Assembly: GCA_014239895.1 (NCBI GenBank)
Contig: JAAZXZ010000066.1
Span: 1 to 14,085 of the forward strand
DNA from: Flavobacteriaceae bacterium
GTDB lineage: Bacteria > Bacteroidota > Bacteroidia > Flavobacteriales > Flavobacteriaceae
Direction: 5' to 3'
Length of the DNA stretch: 14,085 nucleotides
Made by a program: the position numbers and the translations under genes
In this document: positions 1 to 7,268 of the stretch, piece after piece
Position numbering within the stretch: the first letter of the stretch is position 1
Layout: each line of letters starts with the position of its first letter
Notes under the pieces: model-generated
What the model was told of the DNA's origin: nothing
The model's database searches: none
What the model saw: only the letters and a program-made list of their open reading frames with translations

Positions 1-314
1 ATATCAGTTGCTCCAGAACTAGGTATTTTTTCTGTAAATGGCTGGTTATTCCCATAAGTATTTTGCATTTTAATAACGTACACCAACTTTGCATTATCAC
101 CTAGAGTTTTTTGCAATGCCACCTTTAATATTTTAACATAATGTTCTTCTAGCCATTCATAAAAGAATTTACTTGGCACTTCTACACTTAAAACGCCATT
201 TGCTAGCTTAATAGCTTTAATAGGCTCAAACCAAGTTTTATAGGCTTGAGGTTGTATGTTGTCTTTAATAAATTTTAGACATTTTGACCATACAGAACTA
301 GCAGTTATATTCAT
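1..314 (-). CDS. dnaA: Chromosomal replication initiator DnaA, N-terminal part (partial)
   Basis: This is the 5' end of a gene running off the left edge; about 104 residues are visible, starting with ATG at 314. The translation begins MNITASSVWSKCLKFIKDN and continues with PQAYKTWFEPI (residues 22-32), then VEVPSKFFYEWLEEHY near residues 45-60. The W..cL..ik, y.tWf.pi and vPs.ff.eWle pattern is that of DnaA domain I, the domain that self-associates and contacts the replicative helicase at the origin. After about residue 85 the sequence turns polar, as expected for the domain II linker. The AAA+ ATPase and DNA-binding domains lie outside the window. About 250 bp of non-coding DNA upstream must hold its promoter. 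The identification rests on domain I only, but the match is characteristic for flavobacterial DnaA. Confidence 0.9.
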   Translation of the reverse strand, partial: MNITASSVWSKCLKFIKDNIQPQAYKTWFEPIKAIKLANGVLSVEVPSKFFYEWLEEHYVKILKVALQKTLGDNAKLVYVIKMQNTYGNNQPFTEKIPSSGATD

Positions 315-565
315 TCAAAAAAAATTAAGTTAGTTAGTCCAAACGAAACCTTAAAATTAAGATAAGATTTGAACTAGCAAATATGTAAACAAATTTTTGA
401 AAAAAAAAATTCAAAAGGGTTGTTTTTTAATTTTTTTTTTGTTAGGTCTGTTTTGTATGAAACTAATAAATTTTTTGTAAAAATCAATCATTTTTTGCAC
501 GAAAAAATGTAAAATTAAAATAAAGTGCTTTTTCTAGAGAATGATTAAATAAATTTTGTTTGCCA
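315..565. other. A/T-rich intergenic region upstream of dnaA
   Basis: This stretch holds no ORF and no RNA gene I can recognise. It is made of long A and T runs, including a perfect 7-bp inverted repeat (TTTTGAA at 395-401 and TTCAAAA at 410-416) around a loop of eight A. It lies downstream of ribD and upstream of dnaA, both on the minus strand, so it should carry the dnaA promoter and possibly the ribD terminator. No convincing TTG-N17-23-TAnnTTTG promoter was found. The nearest -7-like element on the minus strand is CATATTTG, near 377-384, without a properly spaced -33 TTG. There is only one near-match to a DnaA box (TTTTGCACG, 493-501, one mismatch), so I do not call an origin. Confidence 0.6.
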
Positions 566-1573
566 TTAGTTATTGTTGTAAATAACTACTAATTCGTTTT
601 CAATAATTAAAGTTTTGTTTTTTGGTTTTATGTTAATTTTTGGTGCTTTTGTGCCATTTTTAAAATTTAAAGGAGATTTAAATTTTCTAATTTCATCCCA
701 AATATTTTCATTTAAAAAGGTGTTCAATGTTTTTGCTCCACCTTCAACAATTGCAGAAATAATATTTCTTTCATATAAGATTTTAGTGATTTGATTTGCA
801 ATTGGTTTTTTAAAATCAATTACCTCATTGGATATAATAATTTTTTCTTCTTTAGAATTAAAGACATTAGAATTATTATCTAAATTATTATCTCTACTTA
901 TAATAACCACTATTGGGTTTTTTCCATACCAATCTCTAGTTGTTAGTTCTGGATTATCTTCTGAGATTGTTTTTCTTCCTACTATTAAACACTGTTCTTC
1001 TGATCTCCATTTGTGAACTAGTTGTCTAGAATATTTATTTGATATCCAAACAGGTTTTATTTCATTTTTTGTTTTGGGTGCAATAAAACCATCATTAGTT
1101 TCAGCCCATTTTAAAATTATATACGGTCTTTTCTTGTTTATATATGTTAAAAATCTTTTGTGATGATCTTTACACTTATTTTCTAATACGCCTAGAGTGA
1201 CCTTAATGCCAGCTTCTTTTAATTTTTTTATCCCATTCCCACTAACTTTAGAATAGGGATCTATTATCCCAATAATAACCCTTGGTATTTTATTTCTAAT
1301 TATTTCATTGGTGCATGGAGGAGTTTTTCCTTGATGAGAACATGGTTCTAATGTTACATATAGGGTGGATTCTATTAATTGAGATTTGTCTTTCACAGAT
1401 TCTATTGCATTTATTTCAGCATGATTTTTGCCATGACTACTTGTATAGCCTTCTCCAATAATTTTATTATTATGTACTATGCAAGATCCTACTGCTGGAT
1501 TTGGATAGGTATTTCCAATTCCTAATTTGCCTAGTTCAATACATCTACTAATATATTTTTCGTGTATATTCAC
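566..1573 (-). CDS. ribD: Bifunctional riboflavin biosynthesis protein RibD (deaminase/reductase)
   Basis: RibD carries out two successive steps of riboflavin synthesis in the cytoplasm: deamination of the pyrimidine from GTP cyclohydrolase II, then NADPH-dependent reduction of its ribose. The N-terminal deaminase domain (about 1-145) shows the zinc site, H51-A-E53 and PCSHQGKTPPC with Cys78 and Cys87. The reductase domain follows, with ILKWAETNDGFIA, a VGRKTISEDNPELTTR segment and IVEGGAKTLN near the C terminus. I place the start at GTG 1573 (335 aa), giving MNIHEKYISRCIELGK, the usual start of Bacteroidota RibD; an in-frame TTG at 1591 would add six atypical residues. A promoter at 1578-1606 puts transcription initiation almost at this GTG. 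That leaves no room for an FMN riboswitch. The gene is divergent from the GNAT gene at 1593. Confidence 0.93.
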   Translation of the reverse strand: MNIHEKYISRCIELGKLGIGNTYPNPAVGSCIVHNNKIIGEGYTSSHGKNHAEINAIESVKDKSQLIESTLYVTLEPCSHQGKTPPCTNEIIRNKIPRVIIGIIDPYSKVSGNGIKKLKEAGIKVTLGVLENKCKDHHKRFLTYINKKRPYIILKWAETNDGFIAPKTKNEIKPVWISNKYSRQLVHKWRSEEQCLIVGRKTISEDNPELTTRDWYGKNPIVVIISRDNNLDNNSNVFNSKEEKIIISNEVIDFKKPIANQITKILYERNIISAIVEGGAKTLNTFLNENIWDEIRKFKSPLNFKNGTKAPKINIKPKNKTLIIENELVVIYNNN

Positions 1574-1577
1574 ACTA

Positions 1578-1606
1578 CAAAAGTAAAACAAAATGTTTCA
1601 CTACAA
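1578..1606 (-). promoter_or_regulatory. Putative Bacteroidota-type promoter for ribD
   Basis: On the minus strand, TTG (1606-1604) is followed by an 18-base spacer and TACTTTTG (1585-1578). This matches the TTG-N17-23-TAnnTTTG consensus known for the Bacteroidota primary sigma factor in every defined position. The -7 element ends only four bases before the GTG codon at 1573, so the transcript would start at or within a few bases of the start codon. The -33 TTG lies inside the first codons of the divergent acetyltransferase gene. Confidence 0.6.
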
Positions 1607-2090
1607 TGGTTTTAAAATTAGACCTATTCAATTAGAGGATAACACTCAGATTTGTAACGTTATTAAAGGTGTTTTCTATGAACTTAATTTACCCAAGATT
1701 GGTACTACTTTTGTAGATAAAGACACTGACAGTATGTTTGAAGCATATCAAGATAAAAAGTCAATTTATTATGTAGTTGAAAAAGATGATAAAATTCTTG
1801 GTGGTTGTGGAATAAAAAAATTAGACGGATCTGATGAAAATATTTGTGAGTTGCAAAAATTGTATTTTCATCAGTCGCTAAGAGACAAAGGAGTTGGAAA
1901 ATTCATTCTTGACTTGTGTTTAAAATTTGCGAAGGAAGTAGGCTATGAGTTTTGTTATCTTGAATCAACTTCAGTGTTAAAAATATCTCATTATTTGTAT
2001 AAAATTTTTGAATTTGAAAATTTAGAGGGTCCACTTGGCGATACAAGTCATTATTCTTGCGATGTGCATATGATAAAAAAGCTCAAATGA
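1593..2090 (+). CDS. GNAT-family N-acetyltransferase
   Basis: This 165-residue cytoplasmic protein has the GNAT fold signature. A beta-strand pair (YYVVEKDDKILGGCGI, about 59-74) leads into motif A, ELQKLYFHQSLRDKGVGKFI (about 86-105), whose RDKGVG segment is the acetyl-CoA pyrophosphate-binding Q/RxxGxG/A loop. Then comes the helix ILDLCLKFAKEVGY and the strand FCYLES. The family transfers acetyl groups to amines of metabolites, antibiotics or protein N-termini; the substrate cannot be told from the sequence. The stop codon overlaps the prmC start as ATGA, so the two are probably co-transcribed and translationally coupled. A protein substrate in translation is conceivable from that context, but this is only inference. 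The start is the ATG at 1593, with 19 bp to the ribD GTG on the other strand. Confidence 0.85.
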   Translation: MFHYNGFKIRPIQLEDNTQICNVIKGVFYELNLPKIGTTFVDKDTDSMFEAYQDKKSIYYVVEKDDKILGGCGIKKLDGSDENICELQKLYFHQSLRDKGVGKFILDLCLKFAKEVGYEFCYLESTSVLKISHYLYKIFEFENLEGPLGDTSHYSCDVHMIKKLK

Positions 2091-2926
2091 CTCTAGCTGA
2101 TTTTAAAAATAAAATAAAATCTACACTATCATCTATTTATGAAAGTGATGAGCTGAATTCAATATTTTATTTACTATCTGAAGAGTTTCTACAAATCCCT
2201 AGATCTAAGATATTATTAGCTGATGAAATTGAACTAGATTCTAAAAAACAAATATTGCTTTTAGATACTCTAGATAGGTTGACAAAGAATGAGCCTGTTC
2301 AATATGTTTTAGGTAAAGCAACCTTCATGGATATAGAATTCAAGGTAAATAGCTCTGTATTAATTCCTAGACCAGAAACTGAAGAGTTGGTAAGACTTAT
2401 GCTTAAAGAGGATTTAGATGGCAAGAAAATATTAGATATAGGGACGGGGAGTGGCTGCATTGCTATTTCCTTAGCTAAGGCTCTACCTAATGCAAAAGTT
2501 TCAGCTTTAGATATAAGTGAAGAGGCTCTTAAAGTTGCTAGAGAAAATGCAAAATTGAATAATGTTGATATTAATTTTATTAATGCAGATATTTTGAGTT
2601 ATAAATCTGATAAAAAATATGATATTATAGTATCTAATCCTCCTTATGTTTTTGAATCACAAAGAAAACATATGTCTAAAAATGTGCTTGATTATGAGCC
2701 TGAGTTAGCTTTGTTTGTAAAGAATGATGATCCACTTAAGTTTTACAAAGCAATTCTGGAATTTGCTAAAAACTCTTTAAATGAAAACGGAAAAATTTAT
2801 TTTGAGATAAATGAAAACTCTAATAATGAGATTAAAGATTTAGCCTATGATTATGATTATTCAAAAGTAGATTTCAGCAAGGATATGTTTGGAAAAAATA
2901 GATTTTGTGTAACAATTAACCTTTAA
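2087..2926 (+). CDS. prmC: Peptide chain release factor N5-glutamine methyltransferase PrmC
   Basis: PrmC (HemK) methylates the glutamine of the GGQ motif in class I release factors, using S-adenosylmethionine, and so speeds translation termination. The 279-residue product has the usual two parts. A helical N-terminal domain (about 1-75) is followed by a Rossmann-fold methyltransferase domain with IPRPETEEL (93-101), the SAM-binding motif DIGTGSGCIAI (117-127) and the catalytic NPPY (184-187), which holds the substrate glutamine. Length matches the family. I chose ATG 2087 (MTLADFKNK) over an in-frame upstream ATG at 2057. The upstream choice would add ten atypical residues and a long overlap, while 2087 gives a 4-base ATGA overlap with the acetyltransferase stop. 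The gene ends 5 bp from the convergent cutC. Confidence 0.95.
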   Translation: MTLADFKNKIKSTLSSIYESDELNSIFYLLSEEFLQIPRSKILLADEIELDSKKQILLLDTLDRLTKNEPVQYVLGKATFMDIEFKVNSSVLIPRPETEELVRLMLKEDLDGKKILDIGTGSGCIAISLAKALPNAKVSALDISEEALKVARENAKLNNVDINFINADILSYKSDKKYDIIVSNPPYVFESQRKHMSKNVLDYEPELALFVKNDDPLKFYKAILEFAKNSLNENGKIYFEINENSNNEIKDLAYDYDYSKVDFSKDMFGKNRFCVTINL

Positions 2927-2931
2927 TAGTA

Positions 2932-3558
2932 TTAATTTCCCCAAATTTTATTAATTCTATCTTCTTTAAAAGAACCGTGAATCTCTTTAAATTTTTTAAA
3001 ATTTACAATATTTGATTTATTAATACCACTTCCTGGCATTATTTTAATTCTGTTTTTTGCAATTTTATGTAAGGTTTCAAGTAAATCTAAACCATCAACT
3101 GCTCTTTCTTCCTGACCTGAAGTTAATACTCTGTCAATTCCTAATTCGATCAGCTTTTCAATTTCTTTAAAAGGGTCAGAAACTACATCAAATGCCCTAT
3201 GAAATGTGAACTCCAGCGGTCTAGTTAATTTAACTAATTCTTTTGTTCTTTCTAAATCAATGGTTTTGTCATCATTTAAAACACCTGATACAATCCCTTT
3301 ACAGCCCATTTCTTTGAATTTCACTATATCCGCTTTCATTAACTCAAATTCTTCATTAGAGTAATTAAAATCACCCTCCCTTGGTCTTATTAATATAAAT
3401 ACAGGGATATTTAGTTCATTAATAGTTTTTTTTGCTATTTCATAATCAGGAGTTAATCCATCTAGATGAAGATCTTTACAAAGCTCTATTCTATTAGCAC
3501 CTCCTACTTCAGCATTGATAGCAGATTCATATGAGTTTGCACAAACTTCAACAATCAT
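2932..3558 (-). CDS. cutC: CutC family protein (TIM barrel), C-terminally short
   Basis: The 208-residue product matches the CutC family from its first residues: VEVCANSYESA, GGANRIELC, LTPDYE, ILIRPREGDFNYS (55-67), FTFHRAFD (117-124), RVLTSGQ (143-149) and PGSGIN (175-180). Cys6 and Cys27 have the same 21-residue spacing as the two cysteines described as copper-binding in human CutC. The family's real role is uncertain; the copper assignment is historical. Compared with the E. coli protein (about 248 aa) it lacks roughly the last 35-40 residues. It stops at 2932, almost against the convergent prmC end, so no frameshifted remainder is present on this side. Its ATG shares a base with the hexosaminidase stop (TAATG), so it is probably translated after that gene and may act in the same amino-sugar pathway. 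Confidence 0.88.
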   Translation of the reverse strand: MIVEVCANSYESAINAEVGGANRIELCKDLHLDGLTPDYEIAKKTINELNIPVFILIRPREGDFNYSNEEFELMKADIVKFKEMGCKGIVSGVLNDDKTIDLERTKELVKLTRPLEFTFHRAFDVVSDPFKEIEKLIELGIDRVLTSGQEERAVDGLDLLETLHKIAKNRIKIMPGSGINKSNIVNFKKFKEIHGSFKEDRINKIWGN

Positions 3559-5177
3559 TAATCTATTTTTTCTAGGTGAGTGGAGTAGTTTATATTTAAT
3601 TTATCGAGCCTGTCAAAGAAAGAGGTAACTCTACTGGTGAATTCTTCAAAATTTGATTTGTTTTTTGACCAAACTACTTCTGATAATGCAAAAATTCTTG
3701 GGAATACCATATATTCTACGTATTCGCTAGTTGACATATACTCAGTCCATACATTTCCTTGAGCTCCTATGATATATTTTGAAGATTCACTATCTAATTC
3801 TTCAGGAATTGGTTCATAGTTGAAGATTTCTTCAAGTGGGGTGTATCCACCAATAGCTAATGGCTCATTTGTGTCTTTCGATTGATAATGATCTAAATAG
3901 CAAGTGGCATTTGGGGTCATAATTACATCGTGCTTCATGTTGGCTGCTTTTATTCCTCCTGAAGTTCCCCTCCATGACATTACGGTTGCATTTGGAGCAA
4001 GACCACCTTCTAATATCTCATCCCATCCAATAATCTTTTTTCCCTTACTATTAATATATTTCTCCATTCTAGTAATAAAATAGCTTTGTAATTCATGTTC
4101 ATCTTTCAAATTTTCTCGTTTAATAACACTTTGGCAATTTTTGCATTTCTCCCAGTTTGTCTTAGGTGCTTCATCGCCTCCAATATGAATATATTCTCCA
4201 GGAAATAGTTCTGCAACTTCATCAATAACATCTTCTAGGAAATTAAAAGTCTCTTCTTTAGAACAATAAATATCTTCAAAAACTCCCCATAATGTAGCTA
4301 CATTTACATTTTCACCTGTACATCCTAATTCAGGATATGCTGCTATCGCTGCTTTTGAGTGGCCTGGCATTTCAATCTCAGGAATTATAGTTATTTCTCT
4401 TTCTAGTGCATAATTAACAATGTCTTTTACTTGTTCTTGAGTATAATAACCTCCATATCTTGTTTTGTCATATTTTCTAGGCCTATCTGTATAATGGCCT
4501 GCAAGAGTAGAATCTCTGTAAGCTGCAATTGTATTTAATTTTGGATATTTTTTTATTTCAATTCTCCATCCTTGATCTTCAGTTAGGTGCCAATGAAATG
4601 TATTGAATTTAAGCATGGCTAGAGCATCAATGTACTTTTTTATAAACTCTACAGAGAATAAATGCCTTCCTACATCTAAATGCATACCTCTATATTTAAA
4701 TCTTGGACTATCCTCAATTATTTGACACTTTATACTAATTTCTGTATTTGCGTATGTTTTGTTTTCAAAAGTTTCGGGAATTAGTTGTCTTAGCGTTTGT
4801 ATTGCATAAAAAGCACCTTTATTATCACTAGAAGTAATTGTAATCAGTTTTTTTCCAATTTCTAGTTTGTAAGCCTCAGGACTAGTAAAGTTTTTATCTA
4901 ATTTAAATTCAATATGATTATTAGATTGATTATTATTTTCTAATGATAAATACTTATGTTTTCCTTGACTTAGAAATGACTTAAGAAAATTAACGGAATG
5001 CTTAAATTCATTAGGGTAGCTTATAGAAGTTTTTGTATCTAAAACAAAATAATCATCAAGAAAAATTTGATTGCTAGGAGCAGGTATAATTTTAGAATCA
5101 TAATTGGTAGAACAACCTAAATAAAAAAGGCTAATTATAAGGTAAAAAACAGATAAAACTATTACTTTCTTGTACAT
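3558..5177 (-). CDS. Beta-N-acetylhexosaminidase, GH20, predicted lipoprotein
   Basis: This enzyme removes terminal N-acetylglucosamine or N-acetylgalactosamine from chitin-like oligosaccharides or glycoproteins. The 539-residue product starts with a signal sequence (MYKKVIVLSVFYLIISLFYLGC) ending in a possible lipid-attachment Cys22; the residue at -3 is Tyr, so the lipobox is imperfect. A GH20b-type N-terminal domain (about 30-155) precedes the catalytic barrel. The barrel shows YRGMHLDVGRH (162-172), FHWHLTEDQGWRIEIKKYP, PEIEMPGHS, the catalytic pair Asp335-Glu336 in HIGGDEAPKTNW, and GWDEILEGG (384-392). Substrate assistance by the N-acetyl group is the known mechanism. An in-frame TTG at 5180 exists, but ATG 5177 is the likelier start. 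The gene is followed by cutC with a TAATG junction and is divergent from ligA over 64 bp. No clear promoter was seen; TATCTTTA on the minus strand is a near-match only. Confidence 0.94.
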   Translation of the reverse strand: MYKKVIVLSVFYLIISLFYLGCSTNYDSKIIPAPSNQIFLDDYFVLDTKTSISYPNEFKHSVNFLKSFLSQGKHKYLSLENNNQSNNHIEFKLDKNFTSPEAYKLEIGKKLITITSSDNKGAFYAIQTLRQLIPETFENKTYANTEISIKCQIIEDSPRFKYRGMHLDVGRHLFSVEFIKKYIDALAMLKFNTFHWHLTEDQGWRIEIKKYPKLNTIAAYRDSTLAGHYTDRPRKYDKTRYGGYYTQEQVKDIVNYALEREITIIPEIEMPGHSKAAIAAYPELGCTGENVNVATLWGVFEDIYCSKEETFNFLEDVIDEVAELFPGEYIHIGGDEAPKTNWEKCKNCQSVIKRENLKDEHELQSYFITRMEKYINSKGKKIIGWDEILEGGLAPNATVMSWRGTSGGIKAANMKHDVIMTPNATCYLDHYQSKDTNEPLAIGGYTPLEEIFNYEPIPEELDSESSKYIIGAQGNVWTEYMSTSEYVEYMVFPRIFALSEVVWSKNKSNFEEFTSRVTSFFDRLDKLNINYSTHLEKID

Positions 5178-5241
5178 CAATTTAGTATATTAGATGTCTA
5201 AAGATATATAAAATTATATTACTATTTTTTGAGTATTTGCA

Positions 5242-7242
5242 ATGGATATTAAAGATAAAATAAACTCGCTTCGAAAAGAGCTTCATGAATATAATTATCA
5301 ATACTATGTTCTTGATAATCCAGATATTTCTGATTATGAATTTGATCTGAAATTAAAGGAGTTACAAGATTTAGAAAATAATCATCCAGAGTTTTATGAT
5401 TCAAATTCACCTACACTTAGAGTTGGGGGCATAGTCACTAAGGAATTCCAATCATCTACTCATAATAATCCAATGTTTTCGTTAGATAATTCTTATTCAA
5501 TTGATGAGCTAAAGGATTGGGAAAAAAGATTAAGAAAATTTATTGATCAAGAAATAGAGTATACATGTGAACTTAAGTTTGATGGTGTTTCTATTAATTT
5601 ATTATATGAAGAAGGTAAATTAATTAGAGCAGTAACTAGGGGAGATGGTGTTCAAGGTGATGATGTGACAGTTAATGTAAAAACTATACCAACTGTTCCG
5701 CTTGTTTTAAAAGGAAATTATCCAAACAGGTTTGAAGCAAGAGGAGAAATTGTAATGCCAATTGAAGGTTTAAAGAAACTTAATCAAGAAAGAGCTTCTA
5801 ATGATGAAGAACCTTTTAAGAACACAAGAAACACAGCTTCTGGAAGTCTAAAACTACAAGATAGTCATGAGGTGTCAAAAAGACCTTTAGAATGCTTGTT
5901 ATATTCAATAAAGGAAGAAAACAATAGTTCTTTGAATTCACAATTTGATGTATTAAATAAAGCAAAGGGATGGGGATTTAATGTTTCAAAGAATTATACC
6001 ATGGCTAAATCAATAGACAAGGTGCATGAATTTGTTAAATTATGGGAAGAAAACAGACATAATTTACCTTATGATATTGACGGTATAGTTATAAAAGTCA
6101 ATAATTTTATTCAACAAAAAACCTTAGGATATACATCTAAATTTCCAAGATGGGCAATTGCATATAAATTTAAGCCTGAACAAGCTCAGACAAAACTTTT
6201 AAGCATATCATATCAAGTAGGAAGAACAGGTTCAATAACGCCTGTTGCTAATTTAACCCCTGTTAAATTAGCGGGTACAGTAGTTAAAAGAGCATCACTT
6301 CATAATTCTGATTTTATTTCTAAAATGGATCTTAGAAATAATGACCATGTTTATTTAGAAAAAGGAGGAGATATAATCCCAAAAATAGTAGGTATAGTAA
6401 AAGAAAAAAGAACAAATGATTCAACTCCTATTAACTATATTTCAAGTTGCCCTGAATGTAAATCGCCATTAGTAAAAAATGAAGGTGAGGCAAATCATTA
6501 TTGCATGAATAAGAACTCTTGTTCTCCTCAGATAATTGGCAGAATACAACACTTTATTTCTAGAAAAGCTATGGATATAGACGGATTAGGCGCTGAGACC
6601 GTAGCATTACTGGTTAATTCTGAGATAATAAGAAATTACTCGGATTTATATAGTTTAAGTGTTAATGATGTAATTAATCTTGAAAGAATGGCTGAGAAAA
6701 GTTCTAAAAACCTTATTGATGGAATTAAGGAGTCTTTAAATATTCCATTTGAAAGAGTATTATATGCGCTAGGAATAAGGCATGTAGGATATACTGTAGC
6801 TAAAACTCTCGCAAAACATTATAAAAATATTGATTCATTGATTTTAGCGGATGTTTTGGAGTTAGAATCTGTTGATGAGATTGGTGAGAAAATCGCATCT
6901 AGTTTAAAAGAATTTTTCAATGATAAAGAAAATCTAGAAATTATAAATACTTTAAAATTATTTGGGTTACAATTTGAAATAATTGAAAACAGTAATGAAC
7001 AATCATCAGAAAAATTAATTAATAAATCAATAGTTATATCAGGAGTATTTGAAAAGTATTCTCGAGATGAATTGAAAAAATTAATTGAATTAAATGGAGG
7101 AAAAGTCTCATCTTCTATCTCAAAAAATACTTCATTTATATTAGCAGGAGAAAATATGGGACCTAGTAAAAAACAAAAAGCAGAGGAACTAGGGGTTAAA
7201 ATAGTTTCAGAAGAAGACTTTGTTAAAATTATTTATTCATAG
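5242..7242 (+). CDS. ligA: NAD-dependent DNA ligase LigA
   Basis: LigA seals single-strand nicks in replication and repair using NAD+. The 666-residue protein is full length and has the family domains in order. Domain Ia, with the NMN-binding YYVLDNPDISDYEFD, comes first (about 20-35). The adenylation domain has the catalytic Lys112 in KFDG (112-115), TRGDG, DIDGIVIK (278-285) and AYKFKPEQ. An OB domain follows (about 318-400). The four-cysteine zinc finger uses Cys403, Cys406, Cys421 and Cys427. Helix-hairpin-helix repeats follow, then a C-terminal BRCT domain (about 590-666) with VISGVF and ILAGENMG. The start is ATG 5242. Upstream, TA-TTT-TTTG at 5223-5231 resembles a -7 element but has one extra spacer base and no good -33 TTG. 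The stop at 7240-7242 touches a hairpin shared with the convergent gene. Confidence 0.98.
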   Translation: MDIKDKINSLRKELHEYNYQYYVLDNPDISDYEFDLKLKELQDLENNHPEFYDSNSPTLRVGGIVTKEFQSSTHNNPMFSLDNSYSIDELKDWEKRLRKFIDQEIEYTCELKFDGVSINLLYEEGKLIRAVTRGDGVQGDDVTVNVKTIPTVPLVLKGNYPNRFEARGEIVMPIEGLKKLNQERASNDEEPFKNTRNTASGSLKLQDSHEVSKRPLECLLYSIKEENNSSLNSQFDVLNKAKGWGFNVSKNYTMAKSIDKVHEFVKLWEENRHNLPYDIDGIVIKVNNFIQQKTLGYTSKFPRWAIAYKFKPEQAQTKLLSISYQVGRTGSITPVANLTPVKLAGTVVKRASLHNSDFISKMDLRNNDHVYLEKGGDIIPKIVGIVKEKRTNDSTPINYISSCPECKSPLVKNEGEANHYCMNKNSCSPQIIGRIQHFISRKAMDIDGLGAETVALLVNSEIIRNYSDLYSLSVNDVINLERMAEKSSKNLIDGIKESLNIPFERVLYALGIRHVGYTVAKTLAKHYKNIDSLILADVLELESVDEIGEKIASSLKEFFNDKENLEIINTLKLFGLQFEIIENSNEQSSEKLINKSIVISGVFEKYSRDELKKLIELNGGKVSSSISKNTSFILAGENMGPSKKQKAEELGVKIVSEEDFVKIIYS

Positions 7243-7267
7243 CTAATAAAAAATAGTTTTTTACAGC
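7242..7267. terminator. Symmetrical hairpin between convergent genes, likely bidirectional terminator
   Basis: The 26-bp gap between the ligA stop and the convergent barrel gene stop is almost filled by an imperfect palindrome. GCT (7242-7244) pairs with AGC (7265-7267), and TAAAAAA (7247-7253) pairs with TTTTTTA (7257-7263) around the loop TAG. Read in either direction it gives a stem with a T-rich 3' arm. The stem is mostly A-T and therefore weak, but position and symmetry fit a shared terminator. Confidence 0.5.
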
Positions 7268-7268
7268 A

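Noticed and set aside
315..565. Replication origin next to dnaA
   Set aside because: Only one near-match to a DnaA box was found and no box cluster; A/T richness alone is not evidence in a genome this A/T-rich.
828..1016. 62-codon plus-strand ORF inside ribD
   Set aside because: Antisense shadow of a well-conserved gene; composition does not look like a protein of its own.
1574..1591. TTG start at 1591 for ribD
   Set aside because: It would place the start upstream of, and across, the -7 promoter element and add residues absent from the usual MNIHEKY start.
2057..2086. Ten-residue N-terminal extension of prmC from ATG 2057
   Set aside because: The residues do not resemble PrmC, and ATG 2087 gives a normal length with an ATGA overlap with the gene before it.
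5178..5241. Divergent promoters for ligA and the hexosaminidase
   Set aside because: Only imperfect elements (TA-TTT-TTTG at 5223-5231; TATCTTTA on the minus strand) without a correctly spaced -33 TTG, so not called as features.
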